Below are positions 9,509 to 19,582 of a stretch of 64,000 nt of DNA, piece after piece. Under the pieces are notes generated by a model. It was not told the DNA's origin, ran no database searches, and saw only the letters and a list, made by a program, of their open reading frames with translations. The position numbers and the translations under genes are program-made. Origin of the DNA: Ilumatobacter sp963746265 (lineage in GTDB: Bacteria; Actinomycetota; Acidimicrobiia; Acidimicrobiales; Ilumatobacteraceae); NCBI GenBank assembly GCA_963746265.1, contig CAVVAM010000012.1:124001-188000 (forward strand), given 5' to 3'. Within the stretch, counting starts at the first letter, position 1, and the number at the start of each line of letters is the position of its first letter.

Positions 9509-10701
9509 CCGGTGACGGCGGACGCCGGGTCTCGGATCTCGTCGTCGAGGTGGAGCGCTTGACGGTTGCGGTACTCGGCGCCGACCAGCAGATAGGCCCC
9601 CACTGCGAGCACCACCATGATGACGGCGCACACCGTGTAGGCCAGCTCGCGCCCGCCCACGGTGTAGAGCACGCCTGCCAGCACCGCCGTCAGACCGCCC
9701 GTCAGCGTCTCGGCGGCGCCCAGCATCCCCTGCGCGCCGGCCTGCCGCTCGGCCGGTGCCGCCAAGCCGACGGCGACACCGGTGCTCGACACGGTGATCC
9801 CGTCGCTGACGCCGTGGAAGATGCCGACGCTGAACATGGCGATCCCGGTCGGCAGGAACCCGTAGGAGAACATGAACCCAGCGCCGATCAGCAGACCGAG
9901 CGGCCCCAGCCGGAACGGGCCCACCCGCTGCGCGAGACGACCACCCCAGGAGCTCAGGAAGATGAGCGGGATCGCGAAGAGCGTGATCCCGATGTTGGCC
10001 ACCCATTCACTCGCGTCGAGGTCGTCGAGCACGATCGCCCACAGCGCATCGAACGTTCCGATCATCAGGAACACCGCGGCCCCCATCATCAAGCCGGCGA
10101 TCATCGGCCGCTCACCGAGCAGGTCGAAGGCGAATCGCCGCGATGGCTGCACGGTCGCTTCGGTCACCCGGATGCGGAGCACGAGTGGGAGGCAGAGCAG
10201 GCTGGCCGCCGCGATCACGAGGAACGGCGCCGGGATGCCGAACGCCGGTACGAGCAACGCCGAGATGGCAGGCCCGATGGCGAAGCCGGTGACGTCGGCC
10301 GCCAGCAGCAAGCCGATGTTCGAGCCCAGGTTCTCGGGATCCTCGTTGATGACGATGCGACGGACGGCCGGCACCGCCATCCCCATGCCGATCCCCGACA
10401 CGAACCGCGCCAGCAACAGCACGCCCAGCGTCTCGCCGGCGGCCATGCCGAGGAGACCGACGGCATTCAACACGAGGCCGGCCAACACCATCCGGCGCGC
10501 ATACCCGCGGTCGGCGACCGGCGCGAGGAACACCTGTGACAGGAAGCCGGACAGGAAGCCGATCCCGACGATCAGGCCGAGCCAGTGCGCCTCGATGCCG
10601 TATTCGTCACGGAAGTCGTCGAGCACGGTGAACATCACGCCGTACCCGGACGCCAGGAGCGCGGTCATCACGCCGAACTGGAGGACCCGGGACCGCTTCA
10701 C
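9499..10701 (-). CDS. MFS transporter (efflux type)
   Basis: A 400-residue integral membrane protein with about 12 hydrophobic helices in two halves. The N-terminal half has the loop motif FLAPVADRGYARRMVLAG after helix 2, a variant of the MFS motif A (G-x3-D-x2-GRR), and RFVSGIGMGMAVPAVRRIV in helix 4, typical of drug/metabolite exporters. It follows the DUF58-transglutaminase gene by only 9 bp, so it is probably the last gene of the moxR operon. The substrate is unknown. Confidence 0.5.
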   Translation of the reverse strand: MKRSRVLQFGVMTALLASGYGVMFTVLDDFRDEYGIEAHWLGLIVGIGFLSGFLSQVFLAPVADRGYARRMVLAGLVLNAVGLLGMAAGETLGVLLLARFVSGIGMGMAVPAVRRIVINEDPENLGSNIGLLLAADVTGFAIGPAISALLVPAFGIPAPFLVIAAASLLCLPLVLRIRVTEATVQPSRRFAFDLLGERPMIAGLMMGAAVFLMIGTFDALWAIVLDDLDASEWVANIGITLFAIPLIFLSSWGGRLAQRVGPFRLGPLGLLIGAGFMFSYGFLPTGIAMFSVGIFHGVSDGITVSSTGVAVGLAAPAERQAGAQGMLGAAETLTGGLTAVLAGVLYTVGGRELAYTVCAVIMVVLAVGAYLLVGAEYRNRQALHLDDEIRDPASAVTGHA

Positions 10702-10710
10702 GCGGCGAGA

Positions 10711-13674
10711 CTACCGATCGGTGGCGCGCAACGTCCCGACGAGTTTCCGCGTCTCGGCGAAGACGTCGTCCTCGTCGTCGAACGACGGATCGAACGCCAC
10801 CCGATCGAGTCGTTCGGCCACCAGGCGGGCGACTGCTTCGTCGTCGGCACCCGTCCACGCCGCGGCCAGTGCCGGGTTCGACGCCACGGATGGAGCGCCG
10901 CGGCGGGCGGCGATCGCCGCGAATCGGTCCTGCAAGGAACCCCAACGGCCGCGTCGACGGCGCTCGACGGCGATGCGAACCAGGCGCCCGACGGCCAGGA
11001 CGCCGATCCCGCCGGCGATGACGAGCACGATCCGCACCGGGTGGTCTCCGACGTACCCGCCGAGCCCGGCGGCCAGGTCGGCGCCCACCGACTCGATCTC
11101 GGCATCGGCGGAGAGCGGCACGGCAGCGGTCGGATCGAACGCCTGCCAGCCCGTTCCGGGGAACCACACCTCGACCCAGGCGTGCGCGTCGCTCGCCCGC
11201 ACCTCGAACACCCCCGAGATCTGGTCACGGGTCCCCGACACGTAGCCGGTCGCCAGCCGGGCCGGCACCCCTTGCGTCCGGAGCATGATCGTGAGTGACG
11301 AGGCGATCTGTTCGCAGAAGCCGAGCTGTGAATCGAAGAGGAAGTCGTGGACCGCGTCCTCGCCGGCATCGGGGAGCGGCGCGTCGAGGTCGTACTCGAC
11401 ATTGTCGGACATCCACGCCTCGTACGCACGAACGACGTCGTAGGTCGACTCGTGACCCGCCGCCAGTTCGTTCGCGAGGGCGATCGTTTCGGGCGTCGTC
11501 GACGCCGGGACGTCGAGATATCGCTCGAGCACCTGACGCCCGAGACGGTTGAGACGCAGCCCGATGAGGCCCTGACGCCGAAGCCGTGCGGCATCGACCC
11601 GCACGCGGTCCGACACGACGGTGTAGATCGAGCCCTCCGGCAGCACCGTCGACGCTCGGAGCGCCCCGTCGGGGCGCGTCCAGACGTTCGTGTCGGCCAC
11701 GACCTGGGTGGGGCGGCTGGCGTGGAAGATCACGTTCGGCATGTCGGTCTCGAGGAAGTAGGTCTGCGTGAACCGATCGACGACCACGTCGTCGTCCACG
11801 GGGAAGTTGCCGAGCGATGGAGGGACGTCGATGTTGGGACCGCGCTGCAAGATGCCGACCTCGTCGTCGGCGTACCAGCGTCGGCCGTCGAACCGGGCGA
11901 ACGTCTGGCCACGCCAGTAGTCGGGTTCCGGAGCCCGGACGCGCATGACGATCTCGTCGCTCAGATCGCCGCGGACCGACGTGTCCATGGTTTCGGCGAA
12001 CCCGGTGTAGCCGCCGGCCTGGCCCGGCGGAGCACGGTCGGGTTCGTCGGTGACCGAGTCGGCGTCGCGAGAGCTCCCGTCGGGCCCGGCGATGCCACCG
12101 GAGTTCGGTACGCCCTCGGCGTTCTCGATGAACGTCGGCAGCGTGAGGCGGGCCGGACCGGGCGGTACCGGGACGACGGCCAGCACGGCGATCGTCGACG
12201 CCGCCGCGAACCCGACACCTGTCGTTCGCACCGCCCAGCGCCGCACCGGCAGCTCGACCGCAGGACGACGCCACTGGGTCAGCGTCCGCGTCGGACCGGC
12301 CAACTTGGCCATTGCCACGCCGAACGTGGTCGCCCAGGCGAGCAGCCACCAGCCGATCGATCCGTCGACGCGAAGCCCCGACGCGTACATCAGCACGACC
12401 GCCGAGATCCCGAGACCCACACGGATCGTGCGGCGGTCGCGACACTCGAAACCGTGCAGCACGATGAGAATCAGCAGCACCTGCGGCAGCGGTCCCCGCA
12501 ACACCGCCAACAGGCCGTCGAACCGGCCCGACGCGGCCGCGACCATGGCGAAGCCGATCACGGCTCCCAGCCCGACCAGGCTCCGCACGAGCCCCGACGG
12601 TGGCTCACCCGTGACGAGCGACCGAGCCGACACCGCTGCGCCGGCGGCCACACCGAGCGCGACGAGGACGTGGCCGAGCACCGGGTACGACAGGGCGCCG
12701 GTCAGCATCCAGAGCGACACCAGCGTTGCCGCTGCAGCCCACCAGCGTGCCGAGTTGGTCGCGGTCGCGTCGGGTTCGACGCGACGGAACCGCGCCCGCC
12801 AGGAGCGCTCGGGCGTCGGGGAAGGTCCGAGTTCGGCGAGCGCCGTCCACTCGACGGCCTCGGCGATACTGCCGAGGGTGACCGGTTCGTCGTCGTCGAC
12901 CGCCGCCGTCACCGAGACGCCTGCGTGCAATCCCTGTTCGATCGCCCGTCGGGCGGCGCCGGCTTCCTCGTCGGGTGCAGGCGTACCCGAACGGGCCCTG
13001 ACGACCCACCGCTGATCGGCGTTCTGCCGGCGGTCGTGCACCATCAGCTCCCCCGACCGCATCGTCGACGCCCAGTGCACGAACTTCTCACTGTCGCCGT
13101 CCTGCCACGGACGGACTCCGTCGATCGCGCCGCTGATCGCGCCGCTCGCGCCCGACAGATCTCCGTCGGATGCGATGCCGGCACGTTCGATCTCGACAGG
13201 CCGAGCGTGCAGTGCGGGCGCCACGAGATGACGTGCGATGGACACATTCGTCCGACGACCCCACCAGACGAGCCCGAGCAGGCCCGCGCTCCGAATCCGG
13301 ACGTCCAGCTCTTCGACCGACCCTCGCCGATCGAAGACGGCGTCGCCGGAGAACTCGGTTCTGGTGGTCCAGCCGAGTGCCACCTCGCGACCCCCGGCTC
13401 GGATCTCCATGAACACCGGTCGGGGCGCGGAGACCCGACCGGAGACCGGCACCGGAGCCCCCTGGTCGGAAGAATGCGGGAGCACGATCTCGCCGAGCTC
13501 GGTGCGCGTCATGGTGAGCCATCCGTCGAGGAGTGCAGCGACGAACATCACGAAGCCGGCGGCCAGCACGATCACGACCGGGGTCGCGCCGGTGAGTCGG
13601 GCGATCGCAACACCACCCAACCAGGCGAGCAGGAGCCCGAGTCCGCCTGCTGACACACCGACCGGACGGATCAC
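10711..13674 (-). CDS. DUF58-DUF3488/transglutaminase fusion membrane protein
   Basis: A 987-residue protein that joins two families usually coded separately. Residues 1-260 hold two TM helices and a DUF58-like region with the signature GVRPWQDGDSEKFVHWASTMRSGELMVHD near residue 195. The centre (about 330-510) has 6-7 TM helices as in DUF3488/TgpA. A periplasmic transglutaminase-like core follows, with LGFCEQIASSL (Cys), DAHAWVEVW (His) and FDPTA (Asp), then a last TM helix and cytoplasmic tail. Start GTG 13674 is chosen because GGAGGTGG lies just upstream and a 5' ATG would overlap moxR. With the moxR-type gene 14 bp upstream, it probably acts in an envelope protein-processing system. Confidence 0.5.
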   Translation of the reverse strand: MIRPVGVSAGGLGLLLAWLGGVAIARLTGATPVVIVLAAGFVMFVAALLDGWLTMTRTELGEIVLPHSSDQGAPVPVSGRVSAPRPVFMEIRAGGREVALGWTTRTEFSGDAVFDRRGSVEELDVRIRSAGLLGLVWWGRRTNVSIARHLVAPALHARPVEIERAGIASDGDLSGASGAISGAIDGVRPWQDGDSEKFVHWASTMRSGELMVHDRRQNADQRWVVRARSGTPAPDEEAGAARRAIEQGLHAGVSVTAAVDDDEPVTLGSIAEAVEWTALAELGPSPTPERSWRARFRRVEPDATATNSARWWAAAATLVSLWMLTGALSYPVLGHVLVALGVAAGAAVSARSLVTGEPPSGLVRSLVGLGAVIGFAMVAAASGRFDGLLAVLRGPLPQVLLILIVLHGFECRDRRTIRVGLGISAVVLMYASGLRVDGSIGWWLLAWATTFGVAMAKLAGPTRTLTQWRRPAVELPVRRWAVRTTGVGFAAASTIAVLAVVPVPPGPARLTLPTFIENAEGVPNSGGIAGPDGSSRDADSVTDEPDRAPPGQAGGYTGFAETMDTSVRGDLSDEIVMRVRAPEPDYWRGQTFARFDGRRWYADDEVGILQRGPNIDVPPSLGNFPVDDDVVVDRFTQTYFLETDMPNVIFHASRPTQVVADTNVWTRPDGALRASTVLPEGSIYTVVSDRVRVDAARLRRQGLIGLRLNRLGRQVLERYLDVPASTTPETIALANELAAGHESTYDVVRAYEAWMSDNVEYDLDAPLPDAGEDAVHDFLFDSQLGFCEQIASSLTIMLRTQGVPARLATGYVSGTRDQISGVFEVRASDAHAWVEVWFPGTGWQAFDPTAAVPLSADAEIESVGADLAAGLGGYVGDHPVRIVLVIAGGIGVLAVGRLVRIAVERRRRGRWGSLQDRFAAIAARRGAPSVASNPALAAAWTGADDEAVARLVAERLDRVAFDPSFDDEDDVFAETRKLVGTLRATDR

Positions 13675-13688
13675 CTCACCACCTCCTG

Positions 13689-14696
<1,008 letters not shown>

Positions 14697-14790
14697 GCTG
14701 CCAGATCATCGGGAACATGGTGGTTCGGCTTGAGACGATGCGGTCTCGTTGACCAGGAACGATGCCGCCGCAGCATCGCGTGCCGAGTGT

Positions 14791-15567
14791 TCACCGAGCC
14801 GTGAATCCGCCGTCGACGAGCAGTGAGTGTCCGGTGATGTACGACCCGGCGTCCGATGCGAGCAGCAGCAGCGCACCGTCGAGCTCGTGCTCCTCGCCCA
14901 TCCGGGGGATGCCGGAGTACGTGCGGAGGTAGTTCTCGCTGCCCTCGTCGCCGATCATGGGCTCGGTCATCTCCGAGGGGAAGTAGCCGGGACACAGTGC
15001 GTTCACCCGGACGCCCTTGCGCGACAACTGGAGCGCGAGCTCGCGGGTCAGGTTGACGACCGCGCCCTTGCTGGCGCAGTAGTTGGCCTGTTTGATCGGT
15101 GCCGAACCCACATGACCGAGCATCGACGCCACGTTGACGATCGACCCGGTACCGCGTTCGACCATGTGCGGCACACACAGCTTGGTGAGGTGCCAGACCG
15201 CCGTCGTGTTGACCTGCATCGCCTGCTCGAACTCGTCGAGCGTCTCCTGTTCGATGCCGACTTTGAAGTTGATGCCGGCGTTGTTGACGAGCACGTCCAC
15301 CCTCCCCGCCCGACCGAGCGTCTCGGTCACGAGACGCACACGGTCGTCCGCGATCGCCATGTCGGCGGCGACTGCGATCGAACCCGGGAGATCGGCGACC
15401 AACGCGTCGAGGCGTTCGACCCGCCGGGCCGACGCCACGACCGTCGCGCCGACCGAGTGCAGCACGCGGGCGAACCGGGCGCCCAGCCCGGCGGATGCGC
15501 CGGTGACCAGCGCGACCCGGCCATCGAGCCGAAACCGGTCGAGCGGGTGGTCGAATGTCGTCGCCAT
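14791..15567 (-). CDS. SDR-family short-chain dehydrogenase
   Basis: A 258-residue classical SDR. It shows the TGxxxGxG cofactor motif as TGASAGLGARFARVL (residues 17-31), NNAGI (near 93), the catalytic serine in VNVASMLG and the YxxxK motif as YCASKGAVVNLTREL. The C-terminus SYITGHSLLVDGGFT is typical of 3-oxoacyl-ACP reductase-like SDRs. The start at 15567 begins the conserved N-terminus. It lies 20 bp behind the DDAH gene, so they probably form an operon. Substrate unknown. Confidence 0.5.
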   Translation of the reverse strand: MATTFDHPLDRFRLDGRVALVTGASAGLGARFARVLHSVGATVVASARRVERLDALVADLPGSIAVAADMAIADDRVRLVTETLGRAGRVDVLVNNAGINFKVGIEQETLDEFEQAMQVNTTAVWHLTKLCVPHMVERGTGSIVNVASMLGHVGSAPIKQANYCASKGAVVNLTRELALQLSRKGVRVNALCPGYFPSEMTEPMIGDEGSENYLRTYSGIPRMGEEHELDGALLLLASDAGSYITGHSLLVDGGFTAR

Positions 15568-15587
15568 CCACCGAGTCTGTCCGACGC

Positions 15588-16349
15588 TCAGCCCCGATGC
15601 CGCACCGACAGGCAGGTGACGCAACCCTCGAGCTTCTCGAATTCGGAGATGTCCACCTCGGTGACCTCGTATCCCATCGAACGGAACAGCGCGGCCGACC
15701 TCGGCGCACGGGCCGCCATCAGGAGTCGGTCACCGCCCAGCAGCACGACGTGTGAGCCGGCGGGTTCGGGGACCGCAACGAACTTCGCGAACACGGAGGA
15801 GTCGTCGACGTGGCCCGGCGAACCGACGACCGTGCCGTCCGGGAGCGCGGTGACGGCCGACTTGAGGTGCAGCACCTTGGTGACCGGCACCGCCACGACG
15901 ATCCACCCGCGTGGAGCGAGCAGGGCATCGAGCTGTGCGACTGCGGCATCGTTCGTACGACCGCCGACGCCGACGTACGCGACGTGGCCGACCTTGAGCA
16001 CGTCACCGCCGTCGAGGGTGGCCGGTTCGTCGATGCGGGCGATGTCGAGACCGAGCTCGGCTGCGGCACGTCCGGCTCCCTCCGTCTCGGGTCGACGGCT
16101 CGCGGCCCCGGGCCGGGTGACGACAGCGAGCTCGTCGAACACCACCAGCGCGTCCTCGACGAACACGGCGTCGGCGCAGTCGTCGGCCGGATCGACCTCG
16201 ACGACGGTCCATCCCTCGGCGCGGAGCACGTCGACGTAGGCCTCCCACTGTCGGACGGCGAGCTCGACGTCGATCGGCACCCGCTCCAGATGGGTCAGGA
16301 TCCCTGCCGACAGCGCCGGACCGGGCCGACGGACGAGAGCCTGGGGCAT
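15588..16349 (-). CDS. dimethylarginine dimethylaminohydrolase (DDAH)-like
   Basis: A 253-residue amidinotransferase-fold hydrolase. Visible DDAH features are the substrate loop DAVFVEDALVVFD, LDGGDVLKVG, the catalytic-His block VLHLKSAVTALPDG, and the C-terminal catalytic cysteine in GCVTCLSVR (Cys246). DDAH hydrolyses N-omega-methylated arginines to citrulline plus methylamine or dimethylamine. The N-terminus (MPQALVRRPGPAL) matches the family, so 16349 is the start; longer frames run into the divergent gene. Its product dimethylamine would suit the N-methyl metabolism coded further along, but that link is inference. A related amidinohydrolase such as arginine deiminase-like is the alternative. 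Confidence 0.5.
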   Translation of the reverse strand: MPQALVRRPGPALSAGILTHLERVPIDVELAVRQWEAYVDVLRAEGWTVVEVDPADDCADAVFVEDALVVFDELAVVTRPGAASRRPETEGAGRAAAELGLDIARIDEPATLDGGDVLKVGHVAYVGVGGRTNDAAVAQLDALLAPRGWIVVAVPVTKVLHLKSAVTALPDGTVVGSPGHVDDSSVFAKFVAVPEPAGSHVVLLGGDRLLMAARAPRSAALFRSMGYEVTEVDISEFEKLEGCVTCLSVRHRG

Positions 16350-16395
16350 GACAGTCGACGCTAGCGGTGACGCGTCCGACGAATATCGTCGGAAC

Positions 16396-17712
16396 ATGCC
16401 GAAACTCGCCCGTCGTCCGTGGGTGCCCGCACCGACCGAAGAGCTCGTGGAACGCATCGCGTCCGAGGTCGCCAGGCGTCCCGCCGTCGACACCGCGGCA
16501 CGGGTGGAGCACCTGGCGGCGACCAGCTCTCGGATCCACCACGAAGACTGCGTCAACCTGAACCCGGCTGCGAACACGATGAACCCGCGGGCCGAAGCGC
16601 TGTTGGCCTCGGGGCTGGGTTCGCGTCCGTCGCTCGGCTATCCCGGCGACAAGTACGAGATGGGGCTCGAAGCGATCGAGCAGATCGAGATCATCGCCGC
16701 CGAACTCGCTGCCGAGGTCTTCCGTGCGCCGTTCGCCGAGGTCCGGGTCGGCTCCGGCGCACTGGCGAACCTGTACGCGTTCATGGCGACGTGCCGGCCC
16801 GGTGATCCCATCATCGTCCCGCCCGCGTCGATCGGGGGCCACGTCACCCACAACCGGAGCGGCGCCGCCGATCTCTACGGGCTCGACATCCACGAAGCGC
16901 CGCCCGACCGCGACCGGTACACGGTCGACGTCGACGGCGTTCGAGCGTTGGCCGCCGAGATCCGCCCGGCACTGATCTCGATCGGCGGCAGCCTCAACCT
17001 GACACATCACCCGGTAGCCGAGTTGCGAGCGATCGCCGACGAGGTGGGCGCCGTCGTGCTGTTCGATGCGGCACATCTGTCGGGCCTGATCGCCGGTGGC
17101 GCCTGGCCGAACCCGCTCGACGAGGGTGCCCACGTCATGACGATGAGCGCCTACAAGAGCTTGGCCGGGCCGCCATCGGGCCTCCTCGTGACGACCGAGG
17201 CCGCAATCGCCGAACGTGTCGACGCGATCGCGTTTCCGGGCCTGACCGCGAACTTCGATGCCGGCAACACCGCAGCGCTGGCGATCACGCTCACCGATTG
17301 GCAGACCGACGGCGCCGAGTACGCCGGCGAGATGGTCGCGGCCGCCCAACGGCTGGCGACGGAACTGGCAGATCGTGATGTACCGGTGCATCGACCGGTC
17401 ACCGCAGGGCCGACGACGGAGTCACATGCATTCGCGCTCCGGGCCCCGAACGGCGACGGCCACGCGGCTGCGCAACGGCTGCGCCGGGCGAACCTCCTGA
17501 CGTCGGCGATCGGCCTCCCCGACGACACCGGCGCAGGGGTGCGGATCGGGACGAACGAAGTGGTCCGCTGGGGCATGACCAGCGACGACATGCCCGAACT
17601 CGCCGACCTGTTCGCTCGCGCCTGGCACGACCGGACGGATCTCGCCGCGATCGGAACCGACGTCACGACGTTCCGCCGGCGCTTCACTCACCTCCGCTTC
17701 TGTCGAACCTGA
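16396..17712 (+). CDS. serine hydroxymethyltransferase-like PLP enzyme
   Basis: A 438-residue fold-type I PLP enzyme with SHMT-like layout: LNPAANTMNPRAEALLASGLGSRPSLGYPGDKYEMG (substrate and dimer region), VRVGSGALANLYAFM, LFDAAHLSGLIAGG with the PLP-binding Asp and His, and a PLP lysine in MSAYKSLAGPPSGLL (Lys254). True SHMTs read TTTHKTLRGPRGG there, so this is a divergent member. It could be an alpha-methylserine or serine hydroxymethyltransferase using tetrahydrofolate, or an aldolase. It is divergent from DDAH with 46 bp between starts. A folate role would fit the one-carbon genes downstream; the reaction is not proven. Confidence 0.5.
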   Translation: MPKLARRPWVPAPTEELVERIASEVARRPAVDTAARVEHLAATSSRIHHEDCVNLNPAANTMNPRAEALLASGLGSRPSLGYPGDKYEMGLEAIEQIEIIAAELAAEVFRAPFAEVRVGSGALANLYAFMATCRPGDPIIVPPASIGGHVTHNRSGAADLYGLDIHEAPPDRDRYTVDVDGVRALAAEIRPALISIGGSLNLTHHPVAELRAIADEVGAVVLFDAAHLSGLIAGGAWPNPLDEGAHVMTMSAYKSLAGPPSGLLVTTEAAIAERVDAIAFPGLTANFDAGNTAALAITLTDWQTDGAEYAGEMVAAAQRLATELADRDVPVHRPVTAGPTTESHAFALRAPNGDGHAAAQRLRRANLLTSAIGLPDDTGAGVRIGTNEVVRWGMTSDDMPELADLFARAWHDRTDLAAIGTDVTTFRRRFTHLRFCRT

Positions 17713-17838
17713 CGACCTCGACCTCGATCGTCGAGGGCGCCTCCACGGTCGTCCGTCGGTCGAGGACATCGTTCGGCGGCCCTTCCTCCGACCGAGGCCC
17801 GCAGGAGCGGCGCCCCGCAGGCTTGCTACGTTGCCGCA

Positions 17839-18918
17839 GTGGCTGATACCTCACCACCGACCGCTCGGCCCGCCCGACGACGGCGAACGACGGGGCTCCC
17901 GGTGATGGCGTGGATCTCCGTTGCGGTCGTCGTGCTCGTGGCCATCACTGTTTCCGGTGACGACCAACCGTCGAACGCCGGTGCCGCCACCTCGTCCGCG
18001 GAACGCACCGACGGTGCCGCGGACGCTGCGACGTCCGTGAGCAACCCCGACACGACGACCTCGGTGAGCTCGACGGGTTCCGACACGCCATCCGCTTCCA
18101 CGACGACACCCGGCGCCGACGCAGCAGCCACCACGACGAGCCCGACGACCACGTCGACGGCGAGCGCGGTCACCCCACCGCCCACCACGATCGGCGTCAC
18201 GGCGCCACCGACCACGACGCTCGTGGTCACCGCCCCCACGACCACGATCGTGGTGGCCGCTCCGACCACGACGCTCGTGGTCACCGCTCCGACCACCACG
18301 GCTGCCCCCACGACCGCCACGACCACGCCGCCGGTCGCGGCGACCGGCGACTGCGCCGTTCTCGGTACCGACGACTTCGGCGACGTGCGCATCGAGCTCA
18401 GCGTCGTGAGTCCGACGACGGCGGTCGCGCTGGTCGAGGTCGGCTTCGTCCTGAACGACCGAGTTGGTGCCGAGATCGTCTCGGATTTCCTGCTGCTCGA
18501 GTTCATGGCACCGGGCGAGATCGCCCGTCTCGCCACCGAGACGTTCGAGCCCGTTCCGCCGGGCAACGACGTGTCCTCGCTCTCGTGCGTGATCGACACC
18601 GTCGAGGTGATCGAGTTGTTCGAGGATCAGCGACTGCCGGGGCCCGACGACACGTGCTCGGTGCTCGGTGTGGACGATGTCGGTGACGTGCAACTCACCG
18701 CCACGGTCCGGAATCCGACGTCCGAGGCGGCCGATCTCATCTTCACCTACGCAGTCCGGGATGCCCAGGGTGTGCGCGTCATCTCCGACGCCGGGTTCGC
18801 CGATGGGCTCGCTGCCGGCCAAGTCGCGACCCAGGAGGTCGACACCCTCACCGCTCCGCCGCCGGACGTCGATGTGGCGACCCTGACCTGCGACATCGTC
18901 GGCCTCGAGCTGTTCTGA
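17839..18918 (+). CDS. membrane-anchored Thr-rich protein with duplicated C-terminal domain
   Basis: A 359-residue protein from a GTG start. A basic N-terminus (RPARRRRTTG) precedes one TM helix (VMAWISVAVVVLVAITV, about residues 23-39). Residues 45-170 are a Thr/Ser/Ala/Pro stalk with imperfect repeats of the type TTTLVVTAPTTT. The C-terminal part consists of two homologous units of about 88 residues, each starting CxVLGxDDxGDV and ending with a Cys and VxxxELF: residues 174-265 and 273-359. Each unit has two cysteines, probably one disulfide. The topology suggests an exported, surface-anchored protein with two small beta domains. I do not recognise the family. Confidence 0.5.
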   Translation: MADTSPPTARPARRRRTTGLPVMAWISVAVVVLVAITVSGDDQPSNAGAATSSAERTDGAADAATSVSNPDTTTSVSSTGSDTPSASTTTPGADAAATTTSPTTTSTASAVTPPPTTIGVTAPPTTTLVVTAPTTTIVVAAPTTTLVVTAPTTTAAPTTATTTPPVAATGDCAVLGTDDFGDVRIELSVVSPTTAVALVEVGFVLNDRVGAEIVSDFLLLEFMAPGEIARLATETFEPVPPGNDVSSLSCVIDTVEVIELFEDQRLPGPDDTCSVLGVDDVGDVQLTATVRNPTSEAADLIFTYAVRDAQGVRVISDAGFADGLAAGQVATQEVDTLTAPPPDVDVATLTCDIVGLELF

Positions 18919-18969
18919 ACGACCGCCACGATCCACGCGCCGGATTCGAGAGCACCGTAACCTCGGGTC

Positions 18970-19380
18970 GTGGTTGCGAGGAACAGTCGACGGGCCCGGG
19001 CTGCTCGGAAGCGCCGGCGCCGGATGCAGCGAGTCGACCACGATCTCGGATCCGGCCAGTGGGCCGCACTCGTCGACGCCTGGGGCGGCTGTGCGTACTG
19101 CGGAAGATCCGAGCAGGCCCTGCAGAAGGACTGCGTCATGGCACTGTCCCGTGGCGGGCGCTACACGCTCGACAACATCGTGCCGGCCTGCCGGTCGTGC
19201 AACGCCAGCAAGAGCAACAACGAAGTCACGTCGTGGATGCGACGCAAACGTCTCGACGAGCAGCGCTTCCTCGTCCGCTACCACGAGATCTCCACCGCGC
19301 TCGCGCAGGCGTTCGCGTCGAGCGCGACCGAAGACCGCGACGCCCATCTGCTCACGATCAGCGCCCTGGAAGAGACGTGA
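18970..19380 (+). CDS. HNH-fold protein with altered active-site His
   Basis: A 136-residue basic protein from a GTG start. It has the CxxC zinc pairs CAYC (about residue 41) and CRSC, and the HNH core ending SRGGRYTLDNIVPACRSCNASKSNNE. The typical first catalytic motif DHVxPLSRGG reads DCVMALSRGG here, so the first His is replaced by Cys. The Asn and the zinc ligands remain. It may be an inactive nuclease, a variant with different metal use, or a decaying gene. It lies alone between the Thr-rich protein and the BtuF-like gene. Confidence 0.5.
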   Translation: MVARNSRRARAARKRRRRMQRVDHDLGSGQWAALVDAWGGCAYCGRSEQALQKDCVMALSRGGRYTLDNIVPACRSCNASKSNNEVTSWMRRKRLDEQRFLVRYHEISTALAQAFASSATEDRDAHLLTISALEET

Positions 19381-19582
19381 CCCGGGACGCGGCGAGCCGG
19401 ATGGAACGAGTGGATCTCGTGATCCCTCGATCGGTCGCCAGGGCGTGGCATCGTCGCCCCGGGAGTCCGTGGTCGGTCACAGCCGTCACACCACTCCCCC
19501 ACTCTGCCTTCACGCCTCGGCCCCGCGTCGACTGCGGCGCGGTCGCTGAAGCAGGACCGAACACGCGACCTACGATCCGCTC

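Noticed and set aside
11347..13653. A 768-codon plus frame opposite the DUF58-transglutaminase gene
   Set aside because: It is the antisense shadow; the minus strand has clear TM helices and the Cys-His-Asp motif set.
17800..18350. CRISPR-like repetition in the Thr-rich stalk
   Set aside because: Repeats are irregular, in frame and code for a Thr/Pro/Ala stalk; no constant-length spacers.
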